DNA from: Xanthomonas bonasiae
Lineage (GTDB): Bacteria > Pseudomonadota > Gammaproteobacteria > Xanthomonadales > Xanthomonadaceae
Direction: 5' to 3'
Assembly: GCF_017163705.1 (NCBI RefSeq)
Contig: NZ_JAFIWB010000020.1
Span: 38,946 to 102,945 of the forward strand
DNA: 64,000 nucleotides
Below are positions 47,562-58,109 of the stretch, in pieces. The translations under genes were made by a program, and so were the position numbers. Each line of letters opens with the position of its first letter. Positions within the stretch are counted from its first letter, which is position 1. The notes beneath the pieces were generated by a model. The model had not been told where the DNA came from. It did not search any database and was given only the letters and a program-made list of their open reading frames with translations.

Positions 47562-48988
47562 GCCAAACCAAGAACTTCAATCTGCCCGACCTGGGCGAAG
47601 GCCTGCCGGACGCCACCATCGTCGAATGGTTCGTCAAGGAAGGCGACACCATCCAGCTCGACGAGCCGCTGGTGTCGATGGAAACCGCCAAGGCAGTGGT
47701 CGAAGTGCCCTCGCCGGTGTCGGGCAAGGTGCTGAAGCTGGCCGGTGCGCCGGGCGACATCGTCGTCACCGGCAGCATGCTGGCGCAGTTCGCGCCCGAC
47801 GCCAGCATGCCGCAGCGCGCCGAAGGCCAGGACACCGGCCACCACCACGGCGGCCCCGCGCCGGCCGGCCCGGGCAAGGGCGCCGGCGCCGATGCGCCGG
47901 GCGACAACGACCGCGTCATCGCCTCCGACACCGGCGGCGAACTGCGCGACGCCGACGCGGCACCAGGCGATGGCGCACGCGACGACGCCGGCACCGTGGT
48001 CGGCGCGATGCAGAGCTCCAACGCCGTGCACAGCGAGCGCACGGTCTCGGTCGGCGGGGTCCGCGCGATGCCGTCGGTGCGCGCGCTGGCAAAGAAACTG
48101 GGCGTGGACCTGGCACGGGTGCGCGCCAGCGGCGGCGACGGCGCAGTGACCCTGGCCGACGTGAAGCAGGCGGCAGCGAACGGTTCGGCCGGTGTAGGAG
48201 CGGCTTCAGCCGCGACCACACGCCCACCGCAAGCCGCCGCTGAAGCCGCTCCGACAACAGCAACAACGGCAGCAATCCCGACGTCGTCACGCACGCCGCT
48301 GTCCGCCACCGGCAAGCCGATGCGCACGCAGCCGCCGGGCCCCGCCGCGCACGGCCAGCCCGAGCCGCTCAAGGGCGTGCGCCGCAACATGGCGCGGGTG
48401 ATGGCGCAGGCGCATCGCGAGGTGGTGCTGACCACGCTCAACGACGACGCCGACGTCCACGCCTGGGCCCCGGGCAACGACATGACCGTGCGCCTGGTGC
48501 GCGCGATCGTCGCCGCCTGCCAGGCGGTGCCGGCGCTCAATGCCTGGTTCGACGGCGACGCGCTGACCCGCACCCTGCACGCGCAGGTCGACATCGGCAT
48601 CGCCGTGGACACCGACGACGGCCTGTTCGTGCCGGCGCTGCGCAATGCCGACATGCTCGACGCGCGCGGCATCCGCGAAGGCGTCAACCGCCTGCGCCAG
48701 CAGGTGGAGACGCGCAGCATCGCCGCGTCCGAACTGAGCGGCTACACCATCTCGCTGTCCAACTTCGGCATGTTCGCCGGCCGCTACGCCACCCCGATCG
48801 TGGTGCCGCCGTGCGTGGCGATCGTCGCCGCCGGCCGCGCCCGCCACCAACTGGTGCCGGTGATGGGCGGCGTGGAAACGCACAAGCTGCTGCCGCTGTC
48901 GCTGAGCTTCGACCACCGCGCCTGCACCGGCGGCGAGGCGGCGCGCTTCTTGCGCGCGATGATCGACGATCTGGCCCTGCCCGGCTGA
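47558..48988 (+). CDS. 2-oxoacid dehydrogenase E2 (dihydrolipoamide acyltransferase)
   Basis: A 476-residue core subunit. The lipoyl domain (1-80) has lipoylated Lys45 in METAKAVVEV. A long Ala/Gly/Pro/His linker follows, then a peripheral-subunit-binding domain (about 170-203, MPSVRALAKKLGVDLARV). A second linker (204-265) includes a REP palindrome in frame at about residues 212-233. The acyltransferase domain runs from about 268 to the end. The active-site motif reads DHRACTGG, so His453 is present but the usual Asp of HxxxDG is Thr457. The partner E3 gene is not nearby. Confidence 0.92.
   Translation: MSQTKNFNLPDLGEGLPDATIVEWFVKEGDTIQLDEPLVSMETAKAVVEVPSPVSGKVLKLAGAPGDIVVTGSMLAQFAPDASMPQRAEGQDTGHHHGGPAPAGPGKGAGADAPGDNDRVIASDTGGELRDADAAPGDGARDDAGTVVGAMQSSNAVHSERTVSVGGVRAMPSVRALAKKLGVDLARVRASGGDGAVTLADVKQAAANGSAGVGAASAATTRPPQAAAEAAPTTATTAAIPTSSRTPLSATGKPMRTQPPGPAAHGQPEPLKGVRRNMARVMAQAHREVVLTTLNDDADVHAWAPGNDMTVRLVRAIVAACQAVPALNAWFDGDALTRTLHAQVDIGIAVDTDDGLFVPALRNADMLDARGIREGVNRLRQQVETRSIAASELSGYTISLSNFGMFAGRYATPIVVPPCVAIVAAGRARHQLVPVMGGVETHKLLPLSLSFDHRACTGGEAARFLRAMIDDLALPG
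48193..48256. repeat. REP pair inside the E2 coding sequence
   Basis: Opposed REP units at 48193-48216 and 48233-48256 lie in frame within the second E2 linker. They encode GVGAASAATTRPPQAAAEAA, so the palindrome is tolerated as flexible linker. Confidence 0.9.
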
Positions 48989-48995
48989 GCGAACC

Positions 48996-49026
48996 GCGCC
49001 GCCGCCTCGCGACGAGGCGGCGGCGC
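48996..49026. terminator. Strong hairpin after the dehydrogenase operon
   Basis: A perfect 14-bp GC-rich stem (arms 48996-49009 and 49013-49026, loop CGA) lies eight bases after the E2 stop and eight before the end of the opposite-strand gene. There is no T tract; it may end both transcripts or stabilise their 3' ends. Confidence 0.6.
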
Positions 49027-49034
49027 TGCCCCCA

Positions 49035-49727
49035 TCAGTTGCGCTCGTCGAAGGCCTGGATCACCTGCAGCGCCACCTCGGCCACGCCGCGGGCCTGCTG
49101 CAACTGCACCAGCGCCGCATGCGCGGCCTCGACCGAGCCGTAGCCGATCACCGCGCTGCCGTCGATCGCCGAGGCGTAGACCAGGGTGCCGCCGGTCCTG
49201 TGCGCCAGCGCTTCGACCACGGCCGGCGTGGTCCCGAACAGCTTGAGCTTGGGCGCGACCAGCACGGTCTGCTCGGTCAGCTCGTTGATCGCCGCGGCCA
49301 GCCGTTCGTCCTGCCTGGACGGATCGCGTGGTACCGGCGCCGCGTTGCGCGCATCGCGCCCGAGCAGGATCGCGTACGGACCGATCTGCGCCACCACCCC
49401 GTCGGCGGCAGGCACCCTGCGCCGATCGCGCAGGCCAGCGTCGGCACGCAGTCGCACCACCGCGCCAGGGATCAGCCGATAGGTGGAATGACCGAAGCTG
49501 AAACGCGCGCCGGTGGCCGCCTGCCGCAGCGCCTGGATATCCGGCGCCTGCGCCGACAGCGGCGGCGCGGCCAGCACGACCGCGGCAAATGCCATCCCCA
49601 GCACGCGGCGCGCGAGGCAGCCACGCAGGCGATGGCGCGCCGTGGCGACGGACGAACGCCGCGGCCGGGACGCGCGTACCGCCGCGGCGAATGCAGCCGA
49701 GATCGGCCGCAGGAGCGAAGAGGTCAT
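49035..49727 (-). CDS. Exported hypothetical protein divergent from the M4 protease
   Basis: A 230-residue protein with an Arg-rich N terminus and a hydrophobic segment (MAFAAVVLAAPPLSAQA, about residues 45-61) that could be a long signal peptide. The mature part has FGHSTYRLIPGAVVRLR, a VVAQIGPYAILLGRD beta segment, and a C-terminal alpha/beta half (LVYASAIDGSAVIGYGSVEAAHAAL). No family was recognised. The divergent position next to a secreted protease is compatible with a propeptide or inhibitor role, which is only a suggestion. Confidence 0.65.
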   Translation of the reverse strand: MTSSLLRPISAAFAAAVRASRPRRSSVATARHRLRGCLARRVLGMAFAAVVLAAPPLSAQAPDIQALRQAATGARFSFGHSTYRLIPGAVVRLRADAGLRDRRRVPAADGVVAQIGPYAILLGRDARNAAPVPRDPSRQDERLAAAINELTEQTVLVAPKLKLFGTTPAVVEALAHRTGGTLVYASAIDGSAVIGYGSVEAAHAALVQLQQARGVAEVALQVIQAFDERN

Positions 49728-52010
<2,283 letters not shown>

Positions 52011-52031
52011 GCGCGGCGACCGGCACTACCC

Positions 52032-52067
52032 GCCGCACGGCCATCCCGGGAAGGATGTCCGTGCGGC
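52032..52067 (+). terminator. Hairpin after the M4 protease gene
   Basis: GCCGCACGG pairs with CCGTGCGGC (arms 52032-52040 and 52059-52067), and inside it CATCC pairs with GGATG. The stem totals 14 bp with one mismatch. There is no T tract. The remaining 52068-52431 shows no gene; it must hold the helicase promoter. Confidence 0.55.
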
Positions 52068-52431
52068 AGCGTGGCAACGCGGCCTCGCAAGGAAGTCCGC
52101 GCACCGCGCTATCGCCACTGCGCATGGCGAGGCGCCGGCGCACGGTGTTGCCACGCACGACCGGTTCGGCAGCGATCAAGCACGCCGCCAGGTTTTCCGC
52201 ACGTCGCCTTGCCTGCAGCAGCGGCGATCGCGACCGCTTCGCGCATGACGCCAGGGCATGCCGCAGCTGTCCGCTGCCCTGACCGAACGTCTCTCCAATG
52301 GCGGCAATTGGAAATCCGCAGGCGCGTACGCCTCGCATAGGCGTGCGGCTGCGGGTAGGCTGCGCGGCTACGTCCGCCGCGGAGCATCGCGACGGCATCG
52401 GTTCCGCCGCCCTCCTTCCGGACCTCGCTGC

Positions 52432-53700
52432 ATGCCATTCGCCACGCTGGGCCTCGCCCCCGAGCTGCTGCCCGCGTTCTCCCGCGCGCTCGACGCCGCC
52501 GGCTATACCGCGCCCACCGCGATCCAGACACAGGCGATCGCGCCGATCCTGCGCGGCGACGATCTGCTGGCCTGCGCCGCGACCGGCTCGGGCAAGACCG
52601 CCGCGTTCGCGCTGCCGCTGCTGCAGCGCGCGGCGCTGGCGCCGGCCAGCCGCCGCGTGCGCGGTCTGGTGCTGGTGCCGACCCGCGAGTTGGCCGCGCA
52701 GGTCGGCGACACCCTGCAGGCGCTGGGCCGCTACCTGCCGCGGCGCGTCAAGGTGGCCACCGTCGCCGGCGGCGCCTCGATCAATCCGCAGATGCTGAAG
52801 CTGCGCGGCGGCGCCGACATCGTCGTGGCCACCCCGGGCCGGCTGCTCGATCTGGTCGCGCACAACGCCGTGGATCTGGGCGCGGTGGGCATCTTGGTGC
52901 TGGACGAAGCCGACCGCCTGCTGGCGCTGGGCTTCGAAGCCGAACTGGGCCGGATCCTGGCGTTGCTGCCGCGGCGCCGGCAGACCCTGCTGTTCTCGGC
53001 CACCTTCCCGGCCGAAGTGGAGGTGCTGGCGCGGCGCCTGCTGCGCGGACCGCGGCGCATCGGCGAGGACGCGGCCGCCGCGGCCCCGGCGACGATCCGC
53101 CAGCGCGCGATCGAGGTCGACAGCGCGCAGCGCACCGCGCTGCTGCGGCACCTGCTGCACAGCGAGGCCTGGCCGCAGGCGCTGGTGTTCGTGGCCAGCC
53201 AGCGCGGCGCCGACAACCTGGCCGAGAAGCTCGGCAAGACCGGCGTACTGGCGCAGCCGTTCCATGGCGAGCTGAGCCAGGGCCGCCGCAACCAGGCGCT
53301 GGCCGGCTTCAGGAGCGGCCAGGTGCAGGTCCTGGTCGCCACCGACGTGGCCGCGCGCGGATTGGACATCGCGCAGCTGCCGGTGGTAGTCAACTACGAT
53401 TTGCCGCGCGCCACTGCCGATTACACCCACCGCATCGGCCGCACCGGGCGCGCCGGCGCCGACGGCCTGGCGGTGAGCTTCGTCGACGCGGCCAGCGAGG
53501 CGCACCTGCGCCTGATCGAAAAGCGCCAGCAGCTGCGCGTGCCGCGCGAGCGCGTCGCCGGTTTCGAACCGACGCAGACGGCCGCGCCCGCCGCCGCGAC
53601 AGCGCCGCAGACCGGCGGCATCAAGGGCAAGCGCCCGAGCAAGAAGGACAAGCTGCGCGCGGCGACTGCGCAGGGCGGCGCGCTGCCTGCGAAGGAGTGA
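52432..53700 (+). CDS. DEAD-box RNA helicase (RhlE-like)
   Basis: A 422-residue ATP-dependent RNA helicase. Motifs in order: Q motif GYTAPTAIQTQAI, motif I ATGSGKT, Ia PTREL, Ib TPGR, II DEAD, III SAT (LLFSATFP), IV LVFVAS, V ATDVAARGLDI, and VI HRIGRTGRAG. The C-terminal extension of about 55 residues is Ala/Thr-rich then basic (GIKGKRPSKKDKL), likely for RNA binding. The ATG at 52432 begins the standard F-x-x-L-G-L N terminus. It should remodel ribosomal or messenger RNA. Confidence 0.93.
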   Translation: MPFATLGLAPELLPAFSRALDAAGYTAPTAIQTQAIAPILRGDDLLACAATGSGKTAAFALPLLQRAALAPASRRVRGLVLVPTRELAAQVGDTLQALGRYLPRRVKVATVAGGASINPQMLKLRGGADIVVATPGRLLDLVAHNAVDLGAVGILVLDEADRLLALGFEAELGRILALLPRRRQTLLFSATFPAEVEVLARRLLRGPRRIGEDAAAAAPATIRQRAIEVDSAQRTALLRHLLHSEAWPQALVFVASQRGADNLAEKLGKTGVLAQPFHGELSQGRRNQALAGFRSGQVQVLVATDVAARGLDIAQLPVVVNYDLPRATADYTHRIGRTGRAGADGLAVSFVDAASEAHLRLIEKRQQLRVPRERVAGFEPTQTAAPAAATAPQTGGIKGKRPSKKDKLRAATAQGGALPAKE

Positions 53701-53805
53701 CCGCGTTCGCGGCGCTGGTCGCGGCCGGTAGCGCGAGATGCGCGCGCTATTGCGCGCAGTGGCGGTTGCGAGCGATCCGATGCATTGCGCGCGCCGATCC
53801 TGTCG

Positions 53806-53871
53806 GTCGCGGCTGAAGCCGCTCCCACAGAAGCTGGCCGGCGTCACTGTAGGAGCGGCTTCAGCCGCGAC
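53806..53871. repeat. REP pair between convergent genes
   Basis: Opposed REP units at 53806-53830 and 53847-53871 lie between the convergent helicase and DUF6172 genes. One mismatch breaks the pairing. The unit order is the reverse of the 30017 and 37059 pairs. Confidence 0.88.
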
Positions 53872-53960
53872 ACCAGCCGAACGCCCCCGCATCGATCAGC
53901 GCGGCCGATGGCCCGAAGGCCACCCGCCTCCGCTCCGGCAGGGAGCGGCGCCGCCCGCGC

Positions 53961-54284
53961 TCAATCGTCGAACGGATCGGCCACGGCGGCATCGCCCTGC
54001 GGTCGCGGCGTGCGCTTGCCCGGCTTGCTGCGGATTTCCACGTAGAACTGGGTGCCGCCCGTGGCGACCAACGCGTCGATCGAACGCAGCAGCTCGGCCG
54101 GCGGCACCACCGCGGCACTGGCTTCCTCGGCGCCGAACAGCGTATCGAAGTCCCAGTAGTCGGCGCCGGCCGGCAAGGTCTTGCGGCGTTCGCGGCGGAT
54201 GTACTTGCGGATGTCGTGCTTGCTGGCGTCGAGCAGGCGGTCGGGGTGCTTGCCTTCGATGCGGAGCTGGTAGGTCTTCTTCAC
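53961..54284 (-). CDS. DUF6172-like conserved protein
   Basis: A 107-residue soluble protein. It begins KKTYQLRIEGKHPDRLLDASKHDIRKYIRRERRKTLP and continues DYWDFDTLFG, a conserved block I associate with DUF6172. The basic helix KHDIRKYIRRERRK could contact nucleic acid. The GTG at 54284 starts at the conserved KKTY segment; longer upstream frames lack family sequence. Function unknown. Confidence 0.75.
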   Translation of the reverse strand: MKKTYQLRIEGKHPDRLLDASKHDIRKYIRRERRKTLPAGADYWDFDTLFGAEEASAAVVPPAELLRSIDALVATGGTQFYVEIRSKPGKRTPRPQGDAAVADPFDD

Positions 54285-54483
54285 TGCGGGGAGGATCCTG
54301 AAAAGAGGGAACGCGGCGGCCGGCATGCGCGGCGCTGGCCGCGGGCCGCGGCGCGCGGGCAGGCCCGGCGGCCGGCCGCCTGCATGCGCGGCGGGCCGCC
54401 ATGGTGCCAGAACCCGGCCCCGCGCTGCGGATTGGCCGATAATCGGTGCCCGGCGCATGCCGGCGCCGCCGCAGGAGTTGCCG

Positions 54484-55245
54484 ATGACCGACCCTTCCGC
54501 CTTCGCGGGCTACCGCATCCTCGTCGCCGGCGCCAGCCGCGGCATCGGCCTGGCGATCGCCGACGCCTTCGCCCGCCGGGGCGCCGCGCTGGCGATCTGC
54601 GCGCGCAATCCCGCCGGCCTGGCCGAGGCAGCCGAACAGTTGCTGCGCCACGGCCATCCGGTGTCGCGGCTGACCTGCGACCTGGCCGATCCGGCGCAGA
54701 TCCAGCGCTGGGTGGCGCACGCGGCCGACACCCTGGGCGGCATCGACGTGATGGTCAACAACGCCTCCGGCTACGGCCATGGCGACGACGACGCCAGCTG
54801 GCAGGCCGGGTTCGACATCGACCTGATGGCCGCGGTGCGCTGCAACCGCGCCGCGCTGCCGCTGCTGCGCGCCAGCCACCGCGCCTGCATCCTCAACATC
54901 AGCTCGATCAACGCGCTGCGGCCGACGCCGCGGGTGCCGGCGTACTCGGCGGCCAAGGCCGCGCTGAACTACTACACGACCACCCTGGCCGCGGAACTGG
55001 CGCGCGAACGGATCCGGGTCAACGCGATCGCGCCCGGCTCGATCGAATTCCCCGGCGGGCTGTGGGACCAGCGCCGCGCGCAGCAGCCGGAGCTGTACCG
55101 GCGCATCCGTGCCGCCATTCCGTTCGGCGACTTCGGCGCGCTCGAGGACGTCAGCAACGCCGCCCTGTTCCTGGCCTCGCCGCAGGCGCGCTGGATCACC
55201 GGTCAGGTGCTGGCGGTGGACGGCGGGCAGTCGCTGGGCGCCTGA
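54484..55245 (+). CDS. Short-chain dehydrogenase/reductase
   Basis: A 253-residue NAD(P)-dependent oxidoreductase. It has the cofactor loop VAGASRGIGLAIADAFARRG, the VNNASG structural motif, catalytic Ser in LNISSINALRP and the YSAAKAALN (YxxxK) pair. The C terminus GQVLAVDGGQSLGA is typical. The substrate is not evident. It starts about 200 bases from the divergent DUF6172 gene. Confidence 0.92.
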   Translation: MTDPSAFAGYRILVAGASRGIGLAIADAFARRGAALAICARNPAGLAEAAEQLLRHGHPVSRLTCDLADPAQIQRWVAHAADTLGGIDVMVNNASGYGHGDDDASWQAGFDIDLMAAVRCNRAALPLLRASHRACILNISSINALRPTPRVPAYSAAKAALNYYTTTLAAELARERIRVNAIAPGSIEFPGGLWDQRRAQQPELYRRIRAAIPFGDFGALEDVSNAALFLASPQARWITGQVLAVDGGQSLGA

Positions 55246-55733
55246 GGGGTAAACGCCGGGAATGGGGAATGGGGAATCGTGGAGCGGGCGCGCGATCGCG
55301 CTGAGCATTGCGATCCAACCGCGCTTCGGAGTTGGCTGAACCACTGGAGGAGGGCGCTTGCCCCCCCTTTCGGGATCGGCCCCGGCGCTGCATGGAATCG
55401 GCAGGTCCACCGCTTCGTTCGCCGCCACTGATGGCCCGGGGGCGTGTCATCCCCCCCCAAGCAGATCGCGCCGCGCTTGCGCATGCACGAGGCAAGGAAG
55501 AGCGAGACAGGGCGGAACATGCTCCAGCCCGGGCGATGACGTAGCGCCGGGGGCGCGCAAGCGCGACGCAACCTGTTCGGGAAGCGATGACACGCACCAG
55601 GGCCTATTCACGCGATCGGGATAGGCCACACGGAGTCGCTACCGCAGGGACGTGCCACGGTTTGCCGAGTGCATTGCGGAAGGAACTCCGGGTGACCGTG
55701 GGCCGTCAGTTCCGACCGGTTCCGCAGCCACGA
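55246..55733. other. Gene-free stretch with a GGGAATGG repeat
   Basis: Begins with GGGAATGGGGAATGGGGAAT (55258-55278), a variant of the GGGATTC family. The remainder has C-rich runs and the stretch CAGGGCCTATTCACGCGATC near 55601. No frame has both a ribosome binding site and protein-like character. Confidence 0.55.
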
Positions 55734-56369
55734 TCATTCCGCCAGCTGCGCCGCGTCCACCACCTGCACCCCGGCGCGCGGATGCAGGGCGTGTTCGACC
55801 AGCGCGGCGGCGATGCGTTCGGCGGGGTTGATCCGGTAGCGCCGCGGCAGCAGCGGCCCAAGCATCCCGAGCACGACGGCAGCGGCGCGCTCGGCCGCGC
55901 GCGGTTGCGCGCGCTCGCCGCCGATCAGGCCCGGGCGCACCAATGCGAGCGACGGATAGCCCAGCGCCTGCAGGTCGCGCTCCAGTTCGCCCTTGACCCG
56001 GTTGTAGAACAGGCGCGAGCGCGGATCGGCGCCGAATGCCGAATTCAGCGCGAACGCGGTGGCGCCGTGCTGCCGCGCCAGCCGCGCGATCGCCAGCGGA
56101 TAGGCGTGATCGACGCGACGGAACGCCTCGCGCGAGCCGGCCTGCTTCATCGTGGTGCCGAGCGCGCAGATCGCCGCGTCGGCCTGCCACCACGGCGCCT
56201 GCGCCGGCAATTGCGCGAAATCGACCAACGGGTTGTCCAGCTTGGCGTGCGCGACATCCAGCGCGCGCCGGGTCGGCGCGACCACCGCGCTGCACTCCGG
56301 CGCGGCAAGCAACTGCGCCAGCACATGCGAACCGACCAGGCCGGTGGCACCGGCGAGCAGGATCTTCAT
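55734..56369 (-). CDS. NAD(P)H-binding oxidoreductase-like protein
   Basis: A 211-residue Rossmann protein starting MKILLAGATGLVGSHVLAQLL, with AAICALGTTMKQAGSREAFRRVDHAYPLAIARLA and FYNRVKGELERDLQALGYPSLALVRPGLI. The pattern follows the atypical SDR group that includes YbjT- and HTATIP2-like proteins. Its role is unknown. The upstream 56370-56758 contains the second long interspersed repeat. Confidence 0.87.
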   Translation of the reverse strand: MKILLAGATGLVGSHVLAQLLAAPECSAVVAPTRRALDVAHAKLDNPLVDFAQLPAQAPWWQADAAICALGTTMKQAGSREAFRRVDHAYPLAIARLARQHGATAFALNSAFGADPRSRLFYNRVKGELERDLQALGYPSLALVRPGLIGGERAQPRAAERAAAVVLGMLGPLLPRRYRINPAERIAAALVEHALHPRAGVQVVDAAQLAE

Positions 56370-56484
56370 CGGAGCGTCCTTGGAGGCTGGCGAGGGAAGC
56401 AGCGACTATCGCAGGCGCGGCGGCAAGGCGCTGTCGGCACGGCGCCTGCGGCCGGCTTACAGATCCATGAGGCGCTTCGTGGCC

Positions 56485-56612
56485 GTCCCCTCGCCCCAAC
56501 CCCGCTCGCGGTGGGAGAGGGGCTAACGGCTGTTCCTTCTCCCGTCGGGACCGTACCCCCTTTGCGGGGGAAGGTGCCCTGCAGGGGCGGATCAGGGTAC
56601 GGGCGCAGCCTC
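56485..56612. repeat. Long interspersed repeat, copy 2 (inverted)
   Basis: Inverted copy of the 44272-44420 repeat: GTGGGAGAGGGGCTAACGGC, CTTCTCCCGTCGGGACCGTA, TGCGGGGGAAGGTGCCCTGC and GATCAGGGTACGGGCGCAGC match its complement with a few changes. Confidence 0.85.
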
Positions 56613-56758
56613 GCACCCTCCGACACCAAGGCAGCGTGCGTGCACAAGCGCCCCGATCCCGCGGCGCCGCACATGGTCGCCGCGCTGCGGCTTGTACGCC
56701 ACAATAGCCGCCCATCGCGCCGCGCCGGCGCCGCTGCAGCCAACCGAGGAGCCGTTCG

Positions 56759-57685
56759 ATGTTCGTGGTGTGTGGAGAGGCCCTGTACGACATCTTCATC
56801 GACGGCTATGCCGGCACCTCGGTCGGCATGACCGCGCGACAGGGCGGCTCGCCGTTCAACGTGGCGATCGGCCTGGCCCGGCTCGGCACGCCGTCGGCGC
56901 TGTTCACCGGCCTGTCCACCGATCCGCTCGGCCGCCAGCTGCGCAGCACCCTGGAACGCGAAGGTGTGGCGCTGCAGCACTGCATCGACAAGCGCGAGGC
57001 GACCACCCTGGTGATGGTCGCGCTGGACGCGCAGGGCGTGCCCAACTATTCGTTCTACGGCACCGGCTGCGCCGACCGCGCGCTGACCGCGGCCGACCTG
57101 CCGGCGCTCGACGCCACGGTCGGCGGCCTGCATTTCGGCTCCTACACCCTGGTCGCCGAGACCACCGCCAGCACCTTCCAGGCCCTGGCCGAGCGCGAAC
57201 GCGCGCAACGGCTGATCTCGCTGGATCCGAACGTGCGGCCGACGGTGGAACCGGACATGGCGGTGTGGCGCGCACGGCTGGCGCGCTGGATCGCGCTGGC
57301 GCACGTGGTCAAGGTGAGCCAGGAAGACATCGAGCTGCTGTATCCGCAGCAGGACCCGTTCGCGGTCGCGCGCAGCTGGCTGCAACAGGGTCCGTCGCTG
57401 GTGGTGATGACCCTGGGCGGCGACGGCGCGGTGGCCTGGCGCGGCGACGCCGAGGCGCGCGTGGCCGGCCGCGCGGTACAGGTCGCCGATACCGTCGGCG
57501 CCGGCGACAGCTTCCAGGCCGCGCTGCTGCACCAGCTGCCCGACCTGGCCGCGCTCGCCGCGCTGGACCCGTCGGCGCCGGCGCTGCAGCGCCTGCTGGA
57601 CTTCTGCGTGGCCGCGGCGGCGATCAACTGCACCCGCGCCGGCGCCAACCCGCCCAGCCTGGACGAGGTCCGAGACGCGCTCTAG
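56759..57685 (+). CDS. PfkB-family carbohydrate kinase (fructokinase-like)
   Basis: A 308-residue ribokinase-fold sugar kinase. It has VVCGEALYDIFIDG, the first PfkB signature GGSPFNVAIGLARLG (about residues 30-44), and the second with DTVGAGDSFQAALL, which carries the anion hole GAGD and catalytic Asp. The GEALYDIF start and RQGGSPFNVA are fructokinase-like. It has no sugar-transport neighbours, so the substrate is not fixed. Confidence 0.92.
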   Translation: MFVVCGEALYDIFIDGYAGTSVGMTARQGGSPFNVAIGLARLGTPSALFTGLSTDPLGRQLRSTLEREGVALQHCIDKREATTLVMVALDAQGVPNYSFYGTGCADRALTAADLPALDATVGGLHFGSYTLVAETTASTFQALAERERAQRLISLDPNVRPTVEPDMAVWRARLARWIALAHVVKVSQEDIELLYPQQDPFAVARSWLQQGPSLVVMTLGGDGAVAWRGDAEARVAGRAVQVADTVGAGDSFQAALLHQLPDLAALAALDPSAPALQRLLDFCVAAAAINCTRAGANPPSLDEVRDAL

Positions 57686-58109
57686 CGCGCGTCTCGAACC
57701 CCGAGCAGGTCGCGTGGGGTCTGTTCGGGGCGCCAGCCCGTGCTGCACGGCGCAGCGCCCGACGGGCGGTCAGGCACCGGCCGGCACCCGACTGCCGCAC
57801 CCCGCCAGGCCGCCTGCTGCGCGCCCGCGGCGCTACGTCGTCGACCGGGCGTAGGCATTTCCACGCGTTCCCGCGCCCCCCGTTTCATGCACGCGCAAGA
57901 GCGGCGCGATGTGGGATCGGCCGGCGGCGCTTGGCCGCATGCGCGGCAAGAACGCGGGCAAGTGGACATCCGCCCACGCCGGGGCGATGGTAGGGCGTCC
58001 GCCGCCGGCTCAAGCGCACGCCGCCAGCGCCGATATCCTGTTCCTGAGTGTCGTCATGGGCGCCGCGGTTGCGGCGGGGCGGTGCGTTCTATTGGGAGGA
58101 AGCATCCGC
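57686..58109. other. Gene-free stretch before the diguanylate cyclase
   Basis: No supported gene and no strong hairpin or repeat was seen in about 420 bases. A frame open upstream of 58110 in line with the cyclase lacks a ribosome binding site at its start codons. Confidence 0.5.
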
